From assembly GCA_963555925.1 (NCBI GenBank), contig CAUVXJ010000102.1, positions 118,066 to 182,065 on the forward strand: a stretch of 64,000 nucleotides of DNA. Direction: 5' to 3'. Made by a program: the position numbers and the translations under genes. Position 1 is the stretch's first letter. Each line of letters begins with the position of its first letter. The stretch is from Protofrankia sp963555925. GTDB taxonomy: Bacteria > Actinomycetota > Actinomycetes > Frankiales > Frankiaceae. A model generated the notes under the pieces. That model saw only the letters and a list, made by a program, of their open reading frames with translations, was not told the origin of the DNA and did not search any database. Of the stretch, positions 36,182-45,975 are shown in pieces.

Positions 36182-37465
36182 TCAGAGAAGATCGCGAATG
36201 GAGATCGTCTGATCCCGGCCGGGGCCGACGCCGACCGCTGACACCGGCGCTCCGGCCAGTTCCTCGACCGCCTTCACGTAGTCACGAGCAGCCGGCGGGA
36301 GTTGATCGAACGACGTGGCGCCCGAGATGTCGTCGCCCCAGCCCGGCAGTTCCTCATAGATCGGCTTGGCGTGATGAAACTCGGTCTGGGTCATGGGCAT
36401 GTCATCGTGGCGGACACCGTGCACGTCATATCCGACACATACCGGAACACGATCAAATCCGGACAATACATCCAGTTTGGTAAGAAAAACATCAGTCAAC
36501 CCGTTCACACGCACGGCGTAGCGGGCGATCACCGCATCAAACCAGCCCGTGCGTCGAGCACGACCGGTGGTGACACCGAACTCGCCACCGACGGCGCGCA
36601 GCTCGTCGCCGACCTTGTCGGTCAGCTCGGTCGGAAACGGACCGGAGCCGACCCGGGTCGTGTACGCCTTGCAGATACCGATCACCCGCGTGATCCGGGT
36701 CGGGCCGATACCCGAGCCGGTCGCGGCCCCGCCCGCTGTCGGGTTCGACGAGGTGACGAACGGGTAGGTCCCATGGTCGACATCGAGCAGGGTGCCCTGC
36801 GAACCCTCCAGCAGGACGACCTTGCCGGCCCGTAACGCCTGGTCGAGGACGAGCCCGGTGTCGGCGATGTGCGGTCCGAGCAGGCGAGCGTATCCGGCGT
36901 ACTCCTCGACGATGGCGTCTGTGTCAAGTGCCCGCCGATTATAGATCTTGGTCAGGATCTGGTTCTTGTCCCGCAGCGCCAGCTCCAGCTTGGCCCGGAA
37001 GATCCCGGGGTCAAGAAGGTCCTGGACGCGGATCCCGGTCCGGGCGATCTTGTCACCATAGGTCGGACCTATCCCACGGCCGGTCGTCCCGATCCGGGCC
37101 TTGCCAAGGTAACGCTCCGTCACCTTATCGAGCGCGCGATGATGAGGCATGATCAGATGGGCGTTCGCGCTGATCAACAAACGAGATACATCGATGCCAC
37201 GGGCGGTCAGCCCATCCATCTCACCGAGAAGAACCCCTGGATCGATCACTACACCGTTACCGATCACGGGCACACAGTCGGCACGTAGCACGCCGCTTGG
37301 GATCAGATGCAGAGCGTAACTTTCCTCGCCGATGACAACCGTGTGTCCGGCATTGTTACCGCCCTGGTAACGGACCACGAAGTCGACCGCCCCGCCAAGC
37401 AGGTCGGTCGCCTTTCCCTTGCCTTCATCGCCCCACTGGGCACCGATCAGCACGAGCGCAGGCAC
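36182..37465 (-). CDS. purA: Adenylosuccinate synthetase
   Basis: A 427-residue enzyme joining IMP and aspartate with GTP to give adenylosuccinate, the first committed step to AMP. The N-terminal GTP loop IGAQWGDEGKGKATD (about residues 6-20) is intact. GNNAGHTVV follows, then GTTGRGIGPTYGDKIAR, EGSQGTLLDVDHGTYPFVTS and the C-terminal GVGPGRDQT. The length is standard. The GTG start encodes MPALVLIGAQW. It is the first of five purine genes in the next 8 kb, though in separate transcription units. Confidence 0.97.
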   Translation of the reverse strand: MPALVLIGAQWGDEGKGKATDLLGGAVDFVVRYQGGNNAGHTVVIGEESYALHLIPSGVLRADCVPVIGNGVVIDPGVLLGEMDGLTARGIDVSRLLISANAHLIMPHHRALDKVTERYLGKARIGTTGRGIGPTYGDKIARTGIRVQDLLDPGIFRAKLELALRDKNQILTKIYNRRALDTDAIVEEYAGYARLLGPHIADTGLVLDQALRAGKVVLLEGSQGTLLDVDHGTYPFVTSSNPTAGGAATGSGIGPTRITRVIGICKAYTTRVGSGPFPTELTDKVGDELRAVGGEFGVTTGRARRTGWFDAVIARYAVRVNGLTDVFLTKLDVLSGFDRVPVCVGYDVHGVRHDDMPMTQTEFHHAKPIYEELPGWGDDISGATSFDQLPPAARDYVKAVEELAGAPVSAVGVGPGRDQTISIRDLL

Positions 37466-37745
37466 CGGGCGAGGTTACCTGGCCCGCGGGGCGGAGCGGG
37501 CGCGCGGGCAGCACAGCGTGATATCGATCAAGATCGAAGGGGCATGGATCATGCCTGCCCGATGCGTGCGGACACTGCTGCGCGCACCCGTCAGTCACAA
37601 CGACGATCACGATCGTTTCCCGCGCCCAGAGGGCTTGGAATCCCCTGATGCGCCCTGGATGATCGCGACGAGTGGCCGTCGGTCCACGTTCGCGACACGA
37701 TTGATCGTCTAAATAAAGATCCTACTTGCATTACCAAGAGTTACT

Positions 37746-38810
37746 GTGGAGGCTGTTCCGGTAACAGGAGTAGTCAATCGGGACGGGGGTGTCACGGTGG
37801 CCGCTGTCGCCGCCCGATCCGTGCGTGCCGAAGGCTCCGGCCGGAGCACCGGCACGGCGGACGACCTGGCATCGGAGCGCGCTTCCGCCGGCCACCGGCG
37901 GCACGAAGAAAAGAGCATCACGCCGCCGTCGGCCCGGTCGGCCGCTTCGCCGCATCCATCCGACAGACCCGCATCAGCACCGCCGGTCGCGCCGCCGACG
38001 CCGACGCCGGTCGGAGACCAGCCTGGGAGAGGTCTGACCACCCTGAATCTGCCTGACGCCCCCCTGCCTGCGGTGGCGCAACTCGACGGCGGCTCACCGG
38101 ACGACACGCCGCCCGTCGCGACTCCACCAGCCGATCGCAGACCCGACAGCCGGGTCGGTCCCCTCACGGTTCACTGGACACCGGCGTTGCGTACCAACAT
38201 CATTCTCCAGTCACAGATCGCGAATCCGGTCGTCGGTGTACGCGCCTGGCCCGTCGGGTTCTCACCCATCGGTGACCTGCTTCCGGCCACCCTGCCCGAG
38301 GTGCTCAGCCGCGGCAGTCACGCCGTCCGCAGCGCCAACGAAGTCGAGGAACAACGCAAGGAGCGCGCGGACGCCATCGCCACCTATACGGTCGCGCAGA
38401 TCGCGGAGTTTCTCGCCATCTGCGCGACCGAGGGCCTCACCCCGACCTTGGCGATCCGGGTGGTCGCAGACCGGCAACCGGATCAACCCCCGGATCAACC
38501 CGCCGATGCCGCGACGCCTCGACGTGGCCGGCGCACCCCGCCACGAGCCTGGCCGGTGCTCTACTGGCGCAACCAGAGTTTCCCGTACACCGGCCGCTCC
38601 CTGCACCTGTTCGTGGACGCCTCCGGACAGACCTTCGAAAGCCGCGAGGACCCCGGTCCGCAGGCCGTCCTCGGCCGCGACGTCCGGGTCTGGCCGGTCG
38701 ACGTTCACACCGTTATCGGGTCCATGGCGGAAGTCGACGCCCGACGGTGCGCCCATCAGCTCGTCTACGCCATGGCGCACCTGCTGTGGAATGCCGGCAT
38801 CAGCCTGTAG
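37746..38810 (+). CDS. Hypothetical protein with a conserved-looking C-terminal domain
   Basis: A 354-residue protein of unknown family. Residues 1-135 are proline/alanine/arginine-rich and disordered. Residues of about 140-245 look folded (WTPALRTNIILQSQIANPVV, then a helical EVEEQRKERADAIATYTVAQ segment). A linker with D-Q-P-P repeats (coded near 38475-38505) leads to a second folded part with WPVLYWRNQSFPYTGRSLHL and DVRVWPVDVHTVIGS. There is no signal peptide. GTG 37746 is the first start in an AT-rich promoter-like region; the true start could be later within the low-complexity N-terminus. Confidence 0.6.
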   Translation: MEAVPVTGVVNRDGGVTVAAVAARSVRAEGSGRSTGTADDLASERASAGHRRHEEKSITPPSARSAASPHPSDRPASAPPVAPPTPTPVGDQPGRGLTTLNLPDAPLPAVAQLDGGSPDDTPPVATPPADRRPDSRVGPLTVHWTPALRTNIILQSQIANPVVGVRAWPVGFSPIGDLLPATLPEVLSRGSHAVRSANEVEEQRKERADAIATYTVAQIAEFLAICATEGLTPTLAIRVVADRQPDQPPDQPADAATPRRGRRTPPRAWPVLYWRNQSFPYTGRSLHLFVDASGQTFESREDPGPQAVLGRDVRVWPVDVHTVIGSMAEVDARRCAHQLVYAMAHLLWNAGISL

Positions 38811-38968
38811 CGCCGGTGGCAGCCCGGTCCGTTCGCGCATCCGGACGGGTTCACGCGTCCGGATGAGGTGGTCGGCACGGGCGCTACCCTGTACCGCGTG
38901 CCCCCACCCACCGACCGCGACGCGGTCACGACCCGCTGCCGGCCGACCGGGCGGTGGCGGGTGGCGAG

Positions 38969-40243
38969 GTGAAGGTCCTCGTCGTCGGTTCGGGAGGCCG
39001 GGAGCACGCGTTGTGCCGGGCGCTGTCGCGCGACCCGGCCGTGGGCGCGTTGGTCTGCGCCCCCGGTAACGCCGGCACCGCGCAGCTGGCACAGCCGCGT
39101 CCACTCGATGTCGCCGACCCCGATGCTGTGGCCGACCTGGCCGAGGCCGTCCAGGCGGATCTGACCATCATCGGGCCGGAGGTACCCCTGGTTGCCGGCG
39201 CCGCCGACGAACTGCGGGTCCGGGGCCTGCGCTGCTTCGGGCCGACCGCCGCGGCCGCGCGGTTGGAGGGCAGCAAGGCATTTGCCAAGAACGTGATGCA
39301 CGCCGCCGGGGTCCCCACCGCGGCGTCGCGTGATCACATCGAGGTCGAACCGGCCCTCGCCGACCTCGACGAGTTCGGTCCGCCCTACGTCGTCAAGTAC
39401 GACGGTCTCGCCGGCGGCAAGGGAGTGACCGTCACGACCGACCGGCGCAGCGCGGTGGCGGCGGTACGCGCATGCCTGCGCAACCCCGATGACCGGGTCG
39501 TGATCGAGGAATATCTGGACGGGCCCGAGGTCTCCCTGTTCGCGATCGTGACCGAAACCGGGGCCGTCATTCCGCTGCTACCCGCCCAGGACCACAAGAG
39601 GGTCGGGGACGGCGATTCCGGACCGAACACCGGCGGGATGGGCGCCTACACCCCACTGCCGTGGGCGCCGCGCGGGTTGTCCGCCCAGGTCGTGCGGACT
39701 GTGATCCAGCCCACCGTGGACGAGATGGCCCGTCGCGGCACCCCCTTCTGCGGCCTGCTGTACGCCGGCCTTGCCCTGACCTCCCGCGGTGTGCGGGTCG
39801 TCGAGTTCAACGTCCGGTTCGGTGACCCCGAGGTACAGGCGATCCTCGCCCTGCTGGCCACCCCGTTGACCGATGTCCTGTCCGGCTACCGGGCGCCGGT
39901 GTGGCGGTCCGGTGCTGCCGTCACGGTCGTGGTCGCGGCGGCCGGTTATCCGCAGGCGCCGCGGCTCGGCGATCCGATCATCGGTCTCGACGCCGCCGGA
40001 GCCCTCACCGGGGTGGATATCCTGCATGCCGGAACCCGCCGGGACGCCGATGGCAGGATCGTGTCGTCCGGGGGCCGCGTGCTGTGCGTCACCGCCAGCG
40101 GCCCGCATCTGGAGGCTGCGAGAGGATCGGCCTACGAGGCCGTCAGCCGAATCTCCCTGGCTGGCGCGCACTACCGGACCGACATCGGGGACCCGTCGCG
40201 GTTGGGCCCCTACGGGCCTCCGGTCGTGCGACAAAAACCATGA
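38969..40243 (+). CDS. purD: Phosphoribosylamine-glycine ligase (GAR synthetase)
   Basis: A 424-residue ATP-grasp enzyme making glycinamide ribonucleotide in purine synthesis. Visible motifs are the start MKVLVVGSGGREHAL, then GPEVPLVAGAADELR, SKAFAKNVM, YVVKYDGLAGGKGVTV, SGPNTGGMGAYTP and VVEFNVRFGDPE (metal ligands). GTG 38969 gives the family's normal N-terminus; the frame is open from a GTG at 38954, which adds five residues. purE follows 48 bases downstream in the same direction. Confidence 0.96.
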   Translation: MKVLVVGSGGREHALCRALSRDPAVGALVCAPGNAGTAQLAQPRPLDVADPDAVADLAEAVQADLTIIGPEVPLVAGAADELRVRGLRCFGPTAAAARLEGSKAFAKNVMHAAGVPTAASRDHIEVEPALADLDEFGPPYVVKYDGLAGGKGVTVTTDRRSAVAAVRACLRNPDDRVVIEEYLDGPEVSLFAIVTETGAVIPLLPAQDHKRVGDGDSGPNTGGMGAYTPLPWAPRGLSAQVVRTVIQPTVDEMARRGTPFCGLLYAGLALTSRGVRVVEFNVRFGDPEVQAILALLATPLTDVLSGYRAPVWRSGAAVTVVVAAAGYPQAPRLGDPIIGLDAAGALTGVDILHAGTRRDADGRIVSSGGRVLCVTASGPHLEAARGSAYEAVSRISLAGAHYRTDIGDPSRLGPYGPPVVRQKP

Positions 40244-40291
40244 TCGCACGACCTTTGTCGCCGGGACAGGCCCTCACGACGTACCGAGAAA

Positions 40292-40834
40292 GTGAGTGAA
40301 CGAGCAGGTATGAACGCGACCGACCAGACCGGCTCAACCACGTTGCCGCCCAAGGTGGCCATCGTGTTCGGCTCCCCGTCCGACGCACAGACGATGAGCA
40401 AGGCCGGCGCGACGCTGGAACGTTTCGGCGTCCCCTACGAACAGGTCTCGCTGTCCGCTCACCGTGCCCCTCATGCCCTGGCCCGGTACGTGGGTGAGCT
40501 GCCGACCCGCGGGATCGCGGTTGTCATCGCCGGCGCCGGGCTCGCCGCCGCCCTGCCCGGCGCGGTCGCCGCGCTCACGACGCTGCCGGTGATCGGCGTC
40601 CCGATTTCGGGCGGGGCGCTGGACGGTATGGACGCCCTGCTCGCCATCGCGCAGATGCCGCCCGGCGTGCCCGTGGCCACGGTCGGACTGAACAACTCCA
40701 CGAACGCGGCCGTGCTGGCCACCCAGATCCTGGCTCTGAACGATCCGGACCTGCGCGTCCTGCTCACCGCGTTCAAGGACGACTTCGAGAAGGCCGCAGC
40801 CGAGGGCCTCGCCGAGATACTCCCGCCGGCCTGA
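40292..40834 (+). CDS. purE: N5-carboxyaminoimidazole ribonucleotide mutase
   Basis: A 180-residue class I PurE that shifts the carboxyl of N5-CAIR to give CAIR. The binding loop FGSPSDAQTM (about residues 26-35), SLSAHRAPHAL (catalytic histidine) and VIAGAGLAAALPGAVAA are intact. Either GTG 40292 or ATG 40310 (AGCAGGT upstream) may be the start; they differ by six residues. It lies downstream of purD and converges with purB, 18 bases apart. No purK is seen nearby. Confidence 0.95.
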   Translation: MSERAGMNATDQTGSTTLPPKVAIVFGSPSDAQTMSKAGATLERFGVPYEQVSLSAHRAPHALARYVGELPTRGIAVVIAGAGLAAALPGAVAALTTLPVIGVPISGGALDGMDALLAIAQMPPGVPVATVGLNNSTNAAVLATQILALNDPDLRVLLTAFKDDFEKAAAEGLAEILPPA

Positions 40835-40852
40835 CGGCTTGTCCCAGGCTCG

Positions 40853-42295
40853 TCACAGGATGGGCGCGGGGACGTATGCCGCGGCGTCGGGGTAGCGACG
40901 CACGACGTCCTCCACCCTGGCGTGGAAATCCGCGACCTGCGCGCGGGCGGCGCCCGTGAACGCGAGTGGCTCGGCCAGCACGGACGACAACGCGACGGCG
41001 TCCAGTCCCAGCCGCTCGTCGCCGGCGAGCCGCTTCATCAGATCGTTGTGGTCGGCGCCCTTCTCCCGCATCGCCAGGGCGACCGCGACTGCATGCTCGC
41101 GGATGACCTCGTGGGCGGTTTCCCGCCCGACCCCGCGGCGCACCGCCGCCATCAGGACCTTGGTCGTGGCCAGGAACGGCAGGTTGCGGTCCAACTCGCG
41201 GGCGATCACTGCCGGGTAGGCCCCGAAGTCGTCCAGGATCGTCAGGAACGTCTCGTAGAGTCCGTCGGCGGCGAAGAAGGCGCCTGGGAGCGCCACCCTG
41301 CGCACAACCGAGCAGGACACATCCCCCTCGTTCCACTGGTTCCCGGCGAGTTCGCCGGTCATGGTCGCGAATCCGCGCAGCACCACGGCCAGGCCACCGA
41401 CCCGCTCACACGAACGCGTGTTCATCTTGTGCGGCATCGCCGACGAACCCACCTGGCCCGCAGCGAAGCCCTCGGTGGCCAGTTCATGGCCGGCCATCAG
41501 TCGGATGGTCACCGCGAGGCTCGCCGGCGCCGCCGCAGCCTGCGCCAACGCGGTGAGGACGTCGAAGTCCAGCGACCGTGGGTAGACCTGGCCGACGTTG
41601 GTCAGCACCCGTCCGAAGCCGAGGAACTCCGCGATCCGCCGTTCCAGCTCGGCCAGTTTCGCCGGATCCGCGTCCAGCAGGTCGAGCATGTCCTGGCCGG
41701 TCCCGACCGGACCCTTCATCCCACGCAGCGGGTAGCGGGCGAGCAGCTCCTCGACCCGCTCGAACGCGACGAGCAGCTCCTGACCGGCGGACGCGAACCG
41801 CTTGCCGAGCGTGGTTGCCTGCGCGGGCACATTGTGGCTGCGTCCGGTCATCACCAGCGTGTCGTACGCGGCGGCAAGCTGCCCGAGCCGGGCCAGCGCC
41901 GCCACCATCCGATTCTGGATCAACACCAACGAGCTGCGCACCTGGAGCTGCTCGACGTTCTCGGTGAGATCCCGCGACGTCATGCCCTTGTGCACGTGCT
42001 CATGGCCGGCAAGGGCGTTGAACTCCTCGATCCGGGCCTTCACGTCATGGCGCCGGATCCGCTCGCGTTGCGCGATCGAATCGAGGTCGACGTCGGTGAG
42101 GACCCGCTCGTAGTCTTCGATCACACCCGCGGGGATGGCCAGGCCCAGGTCCCGCTGGGCGCGCAGCACCGCCAGCCAGAGCCGGCGTTCCTGGACGACC
42201 TTGTTCTCCGGTGACCACAGGCTGGTCAGTTCGGCCGAGGCGTAGCGGGTCGCCAGCACATCAGGGATCACGGACTTGGTCGCCATAGAGGCCAT
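40853..42295 (-). CDS. purB: Adenylosuccinate lyase
   Basis: A 480-residue fumarase/aspartase-superfamily enzyme that acts twice in purine synthesis, on SAICAR and on adenylosuccinate. The superfamily signature is QVGSSAMPHKMNTRSCE (about residues 287-303). Other motifs are the MTSRDLTENV segment and MTGRSHNVPAQATTLGKRF, which supplies the catalytic histidine. The ATG at 42295 has GGTGGGG upstream; a second ATG follows at 42286. The open frame extends far upstream (to 42493) but that part is not conserved-looking. It converges with purE. Confidence 0.95.
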   Translation of the reverse strand: MASMATKSVIPDVLATRYASAELTSLWSPENKVVQERRLWLAVLRAQRDLGLAIPAGVIEDYERVLTDVDLDSIAQRERIRRHDVKARIEEFNALAGHEHVHKGMTSRDLTENVEQLQVRSSLVLIQNRMVAALARLGQLAAAYDTLVMTGRSHNVPAQATTLGKRFASAGQELLVAFERVEELLARYPLRGMKGPVGTGQDMLDLLDADPAKLAELERRIAEFLGFGRVLTNVGQVYPRSLDFDVLTALAQAAAAPASLAVTIRLMAGHELATEGFAAGQVGSSAMPHKMNTRSCERVGGLAVVLRGFATMTGELAGNQWNEGDVSCSVVRRVALPGAFFAADGLYETFLTILDDFGAYPAVIARELDRNLPFLATTKVLMAAVRRGVGRETAHEVIREHAVAVALAMREKGADHNDLMKRLAGDERLGLDAVALSSVLAEPLAFTGAARAQVADFHARVEDVVRRYPDAAAYVPAPIL

Positions 42296-42496
42296 CGTGC
42301 CCCACCGGCGGTTCGCAATCCCCAGCTCGGGCTCCTCACGCCTCCAGACCTGACACGAGTGCCCCCGGACCTCACCCGAGTGCCGCCGGACCTCACCCGA
42401 ACTTTCGAGGTTTGTACGATCAAAAAGAGCCTCACAGTCGGACAAAGCTCGAAAGATCGCGGCGGACGACAGCCAGCAGGTGACGGCGGACACCGG

Positions 42497-43078
42497 CTAG
42501 TGGATGATGACCTCGAAGGCGATCATCACGAGGCCGAGCGCAGCGCTGCTGCCCGCGTACACGACCAGCCGCCAGCCGGTCAGCTGACAGGCCCGGCCGG
42601 CCACGGTGCCCCAGGTCGCGAGCAGCACCACCGACGTCCACAGCGCCGCCTGCTGGGCGCCCACCACCGAGGCGCCCTCCGCAGCGGCGATGCCCAGCGC
42701 CGCCATCGGCGGCACCGCTGCCTGCACAATCGGCCAGTGCTCGGCCAATGCCCCGCGGACCTCGCCCAGCGACGGCTTCGTGCCCGTACTGAGCCGGCCA
42801 CTGACGACGCGCGAGTAGCCGTGCGCGAGCCAGAACACCGTGACGGTCACGGCGACCGTCAGGAAGACTTCATAGATCTGGGTCTGCTCCGGGTCCTCGG
42901 CCGCGACGACGGCCGCAACGAGAATGGTCCCGTAGATCGCGTTCGCAGGGTCACCAGTCGCCAGGATCAGCCAGCGGACGATGCCCCGACGCCATGCCGG
43001 CCCCTCGGACTGCGCGGGTGTCGTGTCCTGCCCGGCGCGGCCGTCCACGGCTGTCACCGATGAATGTCGCTCCGTCAC
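42497..43078 (-). CDS. Five-helix membrane protein of unknown function
   Basis: A 193-residue protein with a short hydrophilic N-terminus and about five hydrophobic segments (NAIYGTILVAAVVAAE, then VFLTVAVTVTVFWLAHGYS, VQAAVPPMAALGIAAAEGA, WTSVVLLATWGTVAG and LVVYAGSSAALGLVMIAFEV). GTG 43078 has an excellent ribosome site (AAGGGGGATC) and is preferred over the longer frame. It is oriented with purB but 200 bases upstream of it, and is divergent from purC by 124 bases. No family is recognised. Confidence 0.75.
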   Translation of the reverse strand: MTERHSSVTAVDGRAGQDTTPAQSEGPAWRRGIVRWLILATGDPANAIYGTILVAAVVAAEDPEQTQIYEVFLTVAVTVTVFWLAHGYSRVVSGRLSTGTKPSLGEVRGALAEHWPIVQAAVPPMAALGIAAAEGASVVGAQQAALWTSVVLLATWGTVAGRACQLTGWRLVVYAGSSAALGLVMIAFEVIIH

Positions 43079-43202
43079 GATCCCCCTTATGCCCGCCCCC
43101 GGGGCCACCGACGATGCCGGCCGACCATGCCCGCACCAGACCTGGACGGCTATGATTCGTTCACTTACCGTCACCATCGTCGGTCACACGTAGGGAGTCC
43201 GC

Positions 43203-44201
43203 ATGTCGGGGACCCCCACGCCGGCATCGGTTCCGGCATCGGTTCCGGCGCGACTCGATACGGTCGGCGAGGCTCGATACGGTCTCGGTATGCCGCTGAC
43301 GCATGAGGAGTTCGCCGGGCTGACCCACCTGGGATCCGGCAAGGTACGGGAGCTGTTCGCCGTCGGCGACGATTCGGTCCTGCTGGTCGCCAGCGACCGG
43401 ATCTCCGCCTTCGACGTCGTGCTGCCCACCGACATCCCGGACAAGGGCGCCGTCCTCACCGGACTCTCCCTGTGGTGGTTCGACCAGCTCGCCGACATCG
43501 TGCCGTCCCACCTGCTCAGTGCGAACGTGGACGAGTACCCCGATGAGCTCGCGCCCTATTCCGAGCAGCTACGCGGCCGGTCGATGCTGTGCCGACGGCT
43601 GTCGATGGTGCCGATCGAGTGCGTGGCCCGCGGGTACCTGACCGGCAGCGCACTCAACGACTATCGGCGAACCGGCTCGGTCAGCGGCCACACCCTGCCG
43701 ACGGGACTCCTCGACGGCAGCAGACTGCCGCTGCCGATATACACACCGTCGACGAAAGCCCCGGTCGGCGAGCACGACGAGAACATCAGCCGAGCGGACG
43801 CGGCCACCCGCGTCGGCACCCAGGTGGCCGCCGACCTGGAGAGGCTCACATTGACGATCTTCGGACGCGCGACCGATCTCGCCGCCGAGCGCGGCATCAT
43901 TCTCGCCGACACCAAGTTCGAGTTCGGCCATGACACCGACGGCGTCCTGCGACTGGCCGACGAGATTCTGACCCCGGATTCATCCAGATTCTGGCCGGTC
44001 GACAGCTGGCAGCCAGGGCGCTCGCAGCCGTCCTTTGACAAACAGTTCATTCGTGACTATCTGATCTCCACCGGCTGGGACCGCTCCGCACCCGGCCCCG
44101 AACTGCCCGACCCGGTCGTCGAGGCCACCCGCGACCGCTACGTCGAGGCGTACGAGCGCCTGACCGGTATGTCCTTCGCCGACTACCTGGCCACAGCCTA
44201 G
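43203..44201 (+). CDS. purC: SAICAR synthetase
   Basis: A 332-residue phosphoribosylaminoimidazole-succinocarboxamide synthase that joins CAIR and aspartate using ATP. Motifs are SGKVRELFAVGDD (about residues 44-56), DRISAFDVVLPTDIPDKGAV, VPIECVARGYLTGSAL, KFEFG and DEILTPDSSRFWP. The ATG at 43203 has GGGAGTCCGC upstream; the conserved domain begins near residue 30 (an ATG at 43290), so the first 29 residues, with a repeated A-S-V-P motif, are extra. It completes the five purine genes of this stretch. Confidence 0.96.
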   Translation: MSGTPTPASVPASVPARLDTVGEARYGLGMPLTHEEFAGLTHLGSGKVRELFAVGDDSVLLVASDRISAFDVVLPTDIPDKGAVLTGLSLWWFDQLADIVPSHLLSANVDEYPDELAPYSEQLRGRSMLCRRLSMVPIECVARGYLTGSALNDYRRTGSVSGHTLPTGLLDGSRLPLPIYTPSTKAPVGEHDENISRADAATRVGTQVAADLERLTLTIFGRATDLAAERGIILADTKFEFGHDTDGVLRLADEILTPDSSRFWPVDSWQPGRSQPSFDKQFIRDYLISTGWDRSAPGPELPDPVVEATRDRYVEAYERLTGMSFADYLATA

Positions 44202-44524
44202 GGCCTGTCCAGTCAGACGCCCGGTCAGCGGCCGGTAGACGTCCTCGCGACGAGGGCGAGTCCGCCATCCGATGGGCACCCGGTATCGACGGGTCGACCT
44301 CATAGGGACGCCGCCGGTGGCTCGCCACGCCCGGACGGCGTGATGATTCCGCCGCCGACGGGCAGGATCGAGGATGAACCGATCCATAGGTGAGCTTTCG
44401 GATCATCACGACAAAGATGGACGGGGTGCGATGTGCGGTGGGTGACAGGCGAGCGCGGGCGATTGTGGGCGCGTTACGCTGACTGCCGACGTCCGGTACC
44501 CCCACGAGGACTGGAACGACACTG
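44202..44524. other. Intergenic region between purC and panC
   Basis: No gene or strong repeat was recognised in these 323 bases. It must contain the promoter of the pan-nad-coaX operon; no clear -35/-10 pair was identified. Confidence 0.4.
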
Positions 44525-45424
44525 ATGGCCACAGCCCGAACCACGACTTCGACGCGCCCCCGACCGTCCAACGGCGGGAAGCCAGCACTGGTACGCAACC
44601 GCGCCGACCTCGAGACGCTACTACATTCGTCACCCTTAGCACCGATGGAAACGCGTGCAGTCGTGATGACGATGGGGGCGTTGCACGCCGGGCACAGCGA
44701 ACTGATCCGGGCGGCCCGTGCGCGTGCCGATCAGTTGATCGTAACGATCTTTGTCAACCCGCTCCAGTTCGGCCCGAGGGAAGATCTTTCGCGCTACCCC
44801 CGGATGCTCGATGCGGACCTGGAGATCTGCGCCGCCGAGGGGGTCGACGTCGTCTTCGCGCCGACGCTCGTGCACGAGACTCCACCCGCGGTCCGCGTCT
44901 GCGCCGGCCCACTCGGTGATCTGCTGGAAGGCTCACGTCGTCCCGGGCACTTCGACGGCGTTCTCACGATCGTCGCGACGCTGCTGCACCTCACCAGTCC
45001 GCAGGTGGCCTTCTTCGGCAAGAAGGACGCCCAGCAGCTTGTCCTCATCCGCCGCATGGTGCGGGATCTGGCCTTTCGGACCGAGGTCGTCGGGGTGTCA
45101 ACCGTCCGGGCACCCGATGGACTGGCCCTGTCCAGCCGCAACTCCTACCTGACGACCCATCAACACCGCGCCGCACTCGCGCTGTCACGAGCGCTGGCGG
45201 TCGGGGTGAGCGTCGCCGACGAAGGCCCGGACGTGGTGCTCGCGGCCGCCGGGAACGTCCTGGCCGCCGAACCGGGTGTCGACGTCGACTACCTCACCCT
45301 TGCCAGCCCCGATGACTTGACGCCGGTGCGTAGCGGCCAGGCGCTGCTGCTGGTCGCAGGCCGGGTCGGCACCGTCCGACTGATCGACAACATCGAGCTC
45401 ACGCTGCCTGAGGAGGCCGGCTGA
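44525..45424 (+). CDS. panC: Pantothenate synthetase
   Basis: A 299-residue nucleotidylyltransferase-fold ligase that joins pantoate and beta-alanine. The HIGH-like motif GALHAGH (about residues 51-57), the FVNPLQFGPREDLSRYPR substrate loop, FFGKKDAQQLVLIRRMVRDL, and the KMSKS-like region LALSSRNSYL are intact. The first 35 residues are a non-conserved T/P-rich extension. It heads a compact operon: panD begins 3 bases after its stop and supplies the beta-alanine. Confidence 0.96.
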   Translation: MATARTTTSTRPRPSNGGKPALVRNRADLETLLHSSPLAPMETRAVVMTMGALHAGHSELIRAARARADQLIVTIFVNPLQFGPREDLSRYPRMLDADLEICAAEGVDVVFAPTLVHETPPAVRVCAGPLGDLLEGSRRPGHFDGVLTIVATLLHLTSPQVAFFGKKDAQQLVLIRRMVRDLAFRTEVVGVSTVRAPDGLALSSRNSYLTTHQHRAALALSRALAVGVSVADEGPDVVLAAAGNVLAAEPGVDVDYLTLASPDDLTPVRSGQALLLVAGRVGTVRLIDNIELTLPEEAG

Positions 45425-45426
45425 CC

Positions 45427-45975
45427 GTGTTCCGGACCATGCTCAAGTCGAAGATCCATCGAGCTACTGTCACCCAGGCCGATCTGCACTATGTCGGCTC
45501 GGTGACGATCGACGTCGATCTGCTGGAGGATGCCGACCTGCTGCCCGGCGAGCAGGTCACAATCGTTGACATCGACAACGGTGCCCGCCTGGAGACGTAC
45601 ACGATCGCCGGCCCACGCGGCAGTGGCGTCATCGGGATCAACGGCGCCGCGGCCCGGCTCGTCCACCCCGGCGATCTGGTGATCATCCTGTCGTACGCGG
45701 TCATGGCCGACGCGGACGCCCGCAGGTTCGCCCCGCGGGTCCTGTTCGTGGACGGCGCCAACCGGGTCGTCGCGCGCGGGGACGACCCGGCACAGGCAAT
45801 CCCGGACGACCCGTCCAGCCTGCGTGGGGACATCGTCAGCCAGCACGCGGTGATCCAGCACACGGTGATCCAGCCGACGATCCCGACGGCAGGGCAGCTG
45901 GCATCGGCTACCCAGGCATCGGCCGGCCAGGCGTCGATCGGGCCGGCATCGTCCGGGCAGCGGGTTCGTACGTGA
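45427..45975 (+). CDS. panD: Aspartate 1-decarboxylase with an extended repeat tail
   Basis: The pyruvoyl enzyme that makes beta-alanine from aspartate. The self-cleavage site Gly24-Ser25 is in LHYVGSVTID, Lys9 in MLKSKIHRATVT, and NGAAARLVHPGDLVIILSYA is intact. The protein is 182 residues, whereas the family averages about 120-140. The extra C-terminus (about residues 135-182) consists of short repeats (A-V-I-Q-H/T-V-I-Q-P, then A-S-A/A-S-I-G units). GTG start. Its stop overlaps the nadB GTG by 4 bases. Confidence 0.95.
   Translation: MFRTMLKSKIHRATVTQADLHYVGSVTIDVDLLEDADLLPGEQVTIVDIDNGARLETYTIAGPRGSGVIGINGAAARLVHPGDLVIILSYAVMADADARRFAPRVLFVDGANRVVARGDDPAQAIPDDPSSLRGDIVSQHAVIQHTVIQPTIPTAGQLASATQASAGQASIGPASSGQRVRT

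Noticed and set aside
38811..38968. Purine riboswitch before purD
   Set aside because: The gap is short and GC-rich and none of the conserved purine aptamer loops are visible.
40922..42214. 430-codon plus-strand frame inside purB
   Set aside because: Antisense to a well-defined adenylosuccinate lyase; long antisense frames are expected at this GC content.
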